From assembly GCF_034470605.1 (NCBI RefSeq), contig NZ_JARGYT010000005.1:1-27639 (forward strand): a stretch of 27,639 bases of DNA, read 5' to 3'. The notes below the pieces were generated by a model. It did not search any database, was not told the origin of the DNA, and saw only the letters and a program-made list of their open reading frames with translations. Positions 25,501-27,639 of the stretch are shown here, piece by piece. The stretch is from Cyrtobacter comes. GTDB taxonomy: Bacteria > Pseudomonadota > Alphaproteobacteria > Rickettsiales > Midichloriaceae. Position 1 is the stretch's first letter. Every line of letters begins with the position of its first letter. Position numbers and translations under genes: made by a program.

Positions 25501-26734
25501 TAATTTTGCCAGTAAATTACAGGTACAAAAAATTTCTAATTTAATAGAACAATTCATGTCTCAATTTGTGCAATATCACCAAGCAGTTAATGAATTATTA
25601 ATAGATAAAGTAAGACCTGAATTACAAAGTGGTCTTGAGGATCTTAATAACCGTAAAGAATCGAGCAGAATTATAGAAAGAAAATCTCAAATAACAAAAT
25701 ATATTGAGTTTCTTGATGCTACTATGAATGAGCGGCTTATTGAATTGGATAATTTATTAAAAAATCTTCAACCGGATATTGATGGCATATCTAAGATGGA
25801 TATGTATAGTATGGAGGGTGCAATTTCCAAAATTACTACCGTACTAGATAATGTATCTAAATTAGCAAATCGTATAGCTAGTGATTTAGATATATTTCGT
25901 GATGTTATTTCATTTACATTAAAAATAGATATTGACGAAATACAATCTGGGATAGAAGATGTTGTTGAATCAGTAACGCGAAAAAAAAATGCTGACGCTA
26001 TATTTTTAATGATTATGAGCTCTATAAACTTAATACGTTTGCAGATGAATGTACTACCAAAAGATGAATTTTTTAGGATGTTTGATGAAGTTATATCGAA
26101 TATCAAAAACGAGCTTAATGACTATATGGTCAATATAAATGGCGTTACATTGAATATTGGAGCTGAAATTATTGAGTTGGCAGATAATCTCAAATCTGCA
26201 GTTAGAGACCAAAACGACATATGCATAATGAAAGAGTTTAAATCTTCTATTGATAAATTAATTAATTTCATAGGTCGTGCTTACGGGGCTAAATCTGCTG
26301 AAGAGTTAAGGAAGATTCTAGAAGATTTTAGAGAGACATTAAAGGGTGATGATCTTAATATACCTCATGGTAATTCAGATGATTTACACAAGCAAGAAAG
26401 AGATGATGCACAGAAATCAAGAAACCAAGACCCATTTAGGACGATATCACAAATAGAATATAATGAAGATAATGATATGCAACATATACAAGAGCAGTTC
26501 CTAGCAGCGGCACCAGCAGCAGCAGCGGCAATACAATGCTCAAGCCATGATCCAAGATTCGCTCCACTTGGTGTTACAGGTACTGAAGAGCCGCGTGATT
26601 CTCAAGAGAAACCCGGTTCAACTTTTGTAAAAAAGGTAAGACCAGATGGGCAACCTTCATTAAAAAGAGTACTAAGTCGTCAAGACAGCTCTAAAGAAGA
26701 AGAGCCTGCTAGTAAGAAAAGTAGGGCGCCTTAA
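19544..26734 (+). CDS. Giant ankyrin-repeat and coiled-coil protein, putative T4SS effector, 2396 aa
   Basis: Very large protein, 2396 residues in one intact frame. The N-terminus begins MPKRKASAMEDG, a basic PKRK cluster like a nuclear-localisation signal. Degenerate ankyrin-type units appear near residues 64 (NVPLIGLAILNENISVL), 347 (SALMNILE with ALFELGANPN), 868 (NPLLQAIKDKNFTTFF), 1047 (TALQFAAS with LIELGADMN) and best at 1347 (SDGDTPLHIAVKNGALAALE). After about 1400 it is mainly helical. A strong charged coiled coil lies near 1846-1905 (KREEEIRSEVRTLM, VEERMKEEKIKMEKD). The end has an Ala-rich tract near 2321 and basic clusters KKVRP, LKRVLSR and ASKKSRAP, the last two spaced like a bipartite NLS. 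No signal peptide or membrane segment. AAGGAAT lies upstream of the ATG. Export by a T4SS and action in a host nucleus are inferences. Confidence 0.85.
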   Translation: MPKRKASAMEDGQGLSLETKIKKIKECIVNNDKHKLLEGILSTMNAGEIMDIVTKNNAQYTKGNNKRNVPLIGLAILNENISVLKLLIKYCPLIVNREYSYDNSQRTPFSVIFEKGVNEWEELFEWRNCEINHTQKFTYEDQTVTLLQFAVLKANNSLLEKIKASNKLDDRAIFICAVGCKNYDMAMDLLTSGKVSPKEDIEMLSKFGPQAYIKSTVWLSVRGVEDDIIRANDFIKACFLLLRSLNNNKVFEQQGKQVASSIMLSMSDRYESFGMLNEQQAKKAEELARKLFVGDDRCIDVRDGGRIINVNGQMVSLNELMLISGPMLTEFLGEAGANVGETLDNGANSALMNILENMSNQEEFTIKIVAALFELGANPNHKELIKIVKAKCKKELDFKIFELLLQKVNDPMLLLDVLDFLKLESQRNLDNCTRNAMREFRDKIKKVEPVVIEKLKESINKSDPSILMKLNTRLINEHALVGSLVSRTNELLGRYMDGNEPINDNDIIPLLEVLELYKNNKDLDKSGKYDKAILWLFNRATTITDPGLLYQIFEKCVSYKNTVPGYYHVFLDNRYEKEIMHAMERVYDFASRGEYSCLSTIKILNHVDSTEAKERFLQIAINSIGRINNAEELYALIKVADELNMLTSQHIKFVRELEKKLYLIEFQNTKDIISFYEIIEKIHKIDRVLIDSAQDAQSLNDNKERINSMKDQICKRFIDFLDQNDLEKLVREMQVIYQYKEKYGNKVLNQVVLGDYKYGHTSRLKSEVYSICDTLRMIMDIAVFLQSQELIEKIIEKYDQNDISNHNNILYQFIGSICTASKFGISDLSILNPIFGVVSFPFLTTVDAPNMAQKQQDLAVFQHIETAQNPLLQAIKDKNFTTFFRFLVKKSLSNYQAGSVINVGEFMHYAAQEPAAIADMLNVIMEEVKAHGSKLDLVFKLKINDEEVQFIEYLTNTLKDKQAISLIIKYYGEQVLRHIASIAKNKEVLDLLLERFPKNIDVRAHYMRYAIQHQDIQIVQKLIGIGFDINTVVISTKIAKDITCSLTALQFAASCDASVDFVKKLIELGADMNKLAVPIDVVKVNQDVFSMPGWGVGTTLCLAIQKSNIELAEYLLKTGKVTNTCLYFAIMRNNGNSISKKIFLYEQRKLNGNTEALASFIRECFNVAVRSGNLEFIEMLVNCDTKPIISVKPNVDSEITILLQRIDDKVPNQISVADFTKTLKLFIENGIFKINDPVTVAGSTIAQIAVESPTREAILKFALENGEDPNSVNPKSKRTLLHEALVSGCSDNTIMLIRSKGGKLGEELPNGDNFLHIGACLNNFNRFMLIHPFDGSTDKKKLNEKNSDGDTPLHIAVKNGALAALEFLMSNSADLNQLNNEKKTPLFCACEETKIARKAYNDAMVALDEAMRTNDQSAIRVANARFIVCENRYNSMCAIITRILKDDPKINKDGKMNFACVNISFDNKVTNLREFFDENCPNEIKILGRLDAYGVPPLIAEDARRKFQEGIHEGTQSVHYTEVTHAVRSSVQGMLQCLQESGINLKTFDVDQKYKVFEKVLEEVAGHMGREYEAHIKKIDHWITLLSCGKIDEKERKELMESGLVTNQDSDAEKIEKLEKNRAAEMLKITHTEAGMRRLRGSEVINYKVTYDGIEYSGRTLLALLYHTIDTKCTAEEKKNAFEGIIMATREKNDNKVFCLEGFMRNIISAVAYIPSIGGKYVFSPDQIYVKDRQIEYLDNLGITTDLFRELMFDKFWSLLEEHERMCLSGYFSKMDPEQLPKGVYVYGLEKDNTRSGGSISSTITSILTPFCTTKEDRVKELIARSQALSFIRAKMLDQLNKNGEKFQVAFKKREEEIRSEVRTLMLQNSATGHDLEKKITETVEERMKEEKIKMEKDIFNLANRLIDDHVNIIEGIEINITPLTVMQDNIKKLIREGHINSEVDFNRLCAAMLVLYYNMYTTYYDRSEGVVYAEKLGTFFEQREYNFASKLQVQKISNLIEQFMSQFVQYHQAVNELLIDKVRPELQSGLEDLNNRKESSRIIERKSQITKYIEFLDATMNERLIELDNLLKNLQPDIDGISKMDMYSMEGAISKITTVLDNVSKLANRIASDLDIFRDVISFTLKIDIDEIQSGIEDVVESVTRKKNADAIFLMIMSSINLIRLQMNVLPKDEFFRMFDEVISNIKNELNDYMVNINGVTLNIGAEIIELADNLKSAVRDQNDICIMKEFKSSIDKLINFIGRAYGAKSAEELRKILEDFRETLKGDDLNIPHGNSDDLHKQERDDAQKSRNQDPFRTISQIEYNEDNDMQHIQEQFLAAAPAAAAAIQCSSHDPRFAPLGVTGTEEPRDSQEKPGSTFVKKVRPDGQPSLKRVLSRQDSSKEEEPASKKSRAP
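26504..26530 (+). repeat. GCN microsatellite coding a poly-alanine tract
   Basis: Nine codons, mostly GCA, encode AAAPAAAAA inside the giant ankyrin gene near residue 2321. The tract separates the helical body from the basic C-terminal tail. Repeated GCA triplets are slippage-prone in steps of one codon, so length could vary between strains without breaking the frame. Confidence 0.7.
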
Positions 26735-26783
26735 TTGATTTATGCCAGTCAAATCTTAAATAAATACCCTCTTAATAATGGGT

Positions 26784-26852
26784 TGTGAATCATTGCTTGC
26801 GCCTTTCTGAGCTGGTAGTGATTCACACGCTAGGGTTAAAGCCTCGTGTGAA
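26784..26852 (+). promoter_or_regulatory. Two mutually exclusive hairpins after the giant gene
   Basis: TGTGAATCA (26784-26792) can pair with TGATTCACA (26819-26827). The overlapping TTCACACG (26822-26829) can instead pair with CGTGTGAA (26845-26852), with an inner AGG/CCT extension. Both cannot form at once because they share 26822-26827. Neither is followed by a T-run, so this is not a standard terminator. It could be a regulatory RNA, an mRNA 3' end, or a palindromic repeat. Confidence 0.45.
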
Positions 26853-27262
26853 ACTAAAATTAAGGGTTACTAGATCTCATTGTCAGATGGCCGCTGAATC
26901 CTAAATCTCCACATAGAAACATTCGTGTGGCGTTTAGAAGAAGGGTTTTTAGTTAATCGAGCTAGGCATGTTCCTTAGATTCGAGTTTTTAGCTTCTATC
27001 AAGCAGCTTTATCTACTAATAGCTGTTTTATTTGAGGCGGCGTAGATGAACATGTAATAATATCGCGCCTATGCTAGTTCAGCTTAAATCATTATATATG
27101 CTTAATTCTCTTTGGTATTATTTTGTTATAACTGTAATTGCCATCTGTAGCTATAATTCTGATATTATGATGCTTTACTTGTAGTTCGTTTGCAGATCCA
27201 GCGGATCTATTTTCTATATAATGCTGAAGCAGTATAAAATTATTACATAAAAAGTAATTTTA

Positions 27263-27304
27263 TTAAACTTAAACTTAAACTTAAACTTAAACTAATGATC
27301 ATTA
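27263..27304. repeat. Five TTAAAC tandem hexamers next to a 12-bp palindrome
   Basis: TTAAAC is repeated five times without a mismatch at 27263-27292, immediately followed by the perfect palindrome TAATGATCATTA at 27293-27304. The repeat is non-coding. The combination recalls short iteron-like arrays or a protein-binding site, though a simple replication-slippage repeat is the plain explanation. Confidence 0.75.
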
Positions 27305-27339
27305 AAGTATTTGCAAGGTTAATGCTATTTAATAACGCT

Positions 27340-27423
27340 TTAGCTATAATGTGCAACAATCTTATCTCTATTCTTATCAAGCCAATTTTGCCAGTCTTTT
27401 TTTGAATATATGTATATAGCTTT
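27340..27423 (-). pseudogene. Short remnant resembling the start of a YdeI-type protein
   Basis: A 27-codon stretch between two stops on the minus strand reads YIYSKKDWQNWLDKNRDK and ends shortly after. The pattern (K-x-W-x-x-WL-x-x-N) is like the N-terminal region of YdeI/OmpD-associated family proteins. Nothing of the rest of that family follows, so it would be a small relic. The stretch is short and the match could be chance. Confidence 0.25.
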
Positions 27424-27502
27424 CTAAAATAGAAATATATAATTTGCTCTCAGCTTCCTTTTACACAGTTATTCCATCTGTGTATTATTTGAATATTCAT
27501 TA

Positions 27503-27639
27503 GACCTCTTGCGACACTGTTATGGTATTGAGCAGAAGTGTAAGATATAGTAAGTCTGAAAAGAGAGTAAAATGAAAGGAATTAGAAGGAGAGAAGTTGA
27601 TTAATCGGTGTTAAAAAAGCTACGTTTTATAGAACTTCA
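27503..27639 (+). mobile_element. Probable terminal end of an insertion sequence, truncated by the window edge
   Basis: GACCTCTTGCGACACTGTTA at 27503-27522 looks like an IS5-type terminal inverted repeat. Its inner part CACTGTTA is the reverse complement of the TAACAGTG just after the transposase stop at the left edge of the window. Downstream lies a purine-rich leader and an ATG at 27572 whose frame stops after ten codons, so if a transposase begins here it is frameshifted or starts elsewhere. Confidence 0.35.

Larger units (their letters stand above)
26735..27639. other. Non-coding tail with structured repeats and remnants
   Basis: No intact gene in about 900 bases. It holds overlapping hairpins (26784-26852), a TTAAAC tandem repeat with adjacent palindrome (27263-27304), a small minus-strand gene remnant (27340-27423), a 7-bp-stem hairpin (27462-27484, TACACAG / CTGTGTA) and a probable IS end from 27503. 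Positions 26853-27262 show nothing I can name. Confidence 0.5.

Noticed and set aside
27263..27292. TTAAAC repeats as a CRISPR or telomere-like array
   Set aside because: There are no spacers, units are only six bases, and there is no strand G bias.

Overview
AT-rich, mostly plus-strand window from what looks like an obligate intracellular alphaproteobacterium of the order Rickettsiales. The basis is the combination of a trxA/ddl/ftsQ/ftsA run, Rickettsiales-style outer-membrane beta-barrels, a VirD4/TraG-type T4SS ATPase, two ankyrin-type proteins (one of 2396 aa), IS remnants and many decaying genes. I cannot assign family or genus from sequence alone.

Layout. 1-108: C-terminal end of an IS5-type transposase. 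109-904: non-coding. 905-4206: host-interaction-like block (beta-barrel surface protein, unrecognised 236-aa protein, ankyrin-like protein). 4444-9222: probable core operon behind a good sigma70-type promoter (thioredoxin, catalytic-domain-only glutamine-synthetase homologue, D-Ala-D-Ala ligase, FtsQ, FtsA, two unrecognised small proteins), closed by an 11-bp hairpin at 9235-9259. 9422-13194: single-TM small protein, porin-like protein, LolC/E permease and TyrRS. 13354-13857 (minus): orphan with an internal duplication. 13914-14142: pair of imperfect inverted repeats resembling a MITE. 14278-17612: accessory patch that looks horizontally acquired and partly decayed (AEC permease, degraded ABC ATPase, AhpD-like protein, broken GNAT acetyltransferase, TfoX-N protein, cyclase-family hydrolase). 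17990-26734: T4SS coupling-protein ATPase lacking its membrane anchor, a frameshifted small minus-strand ORF, and the giant ankyrin protein with nuclear-localisation-like basic clusters at both ends. 26735-27639: non-coding, with overlapping alternative hairpins, a TTAAAC x5 repeat beside a palindrome, a gene remnant and a probable IS end.

How it fits together. The 4.4-9.2 kb block links peptidoglycan precursor synthesis (Ddl) with the divisome (FtsQ, FtsA). LolC/E and the two beta-barrels concern the outer membrane. The ankyrin proteins and VirD4-like ATPase point to delivery of proteins into a eukaryotic host. Most novel to my eye: the giant ankyrin/coiled-coil protein with NLS-like ends beside an anchorless coupling-protein ATPase. 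All functions are inferred from motifs read by eye; no database search was run.
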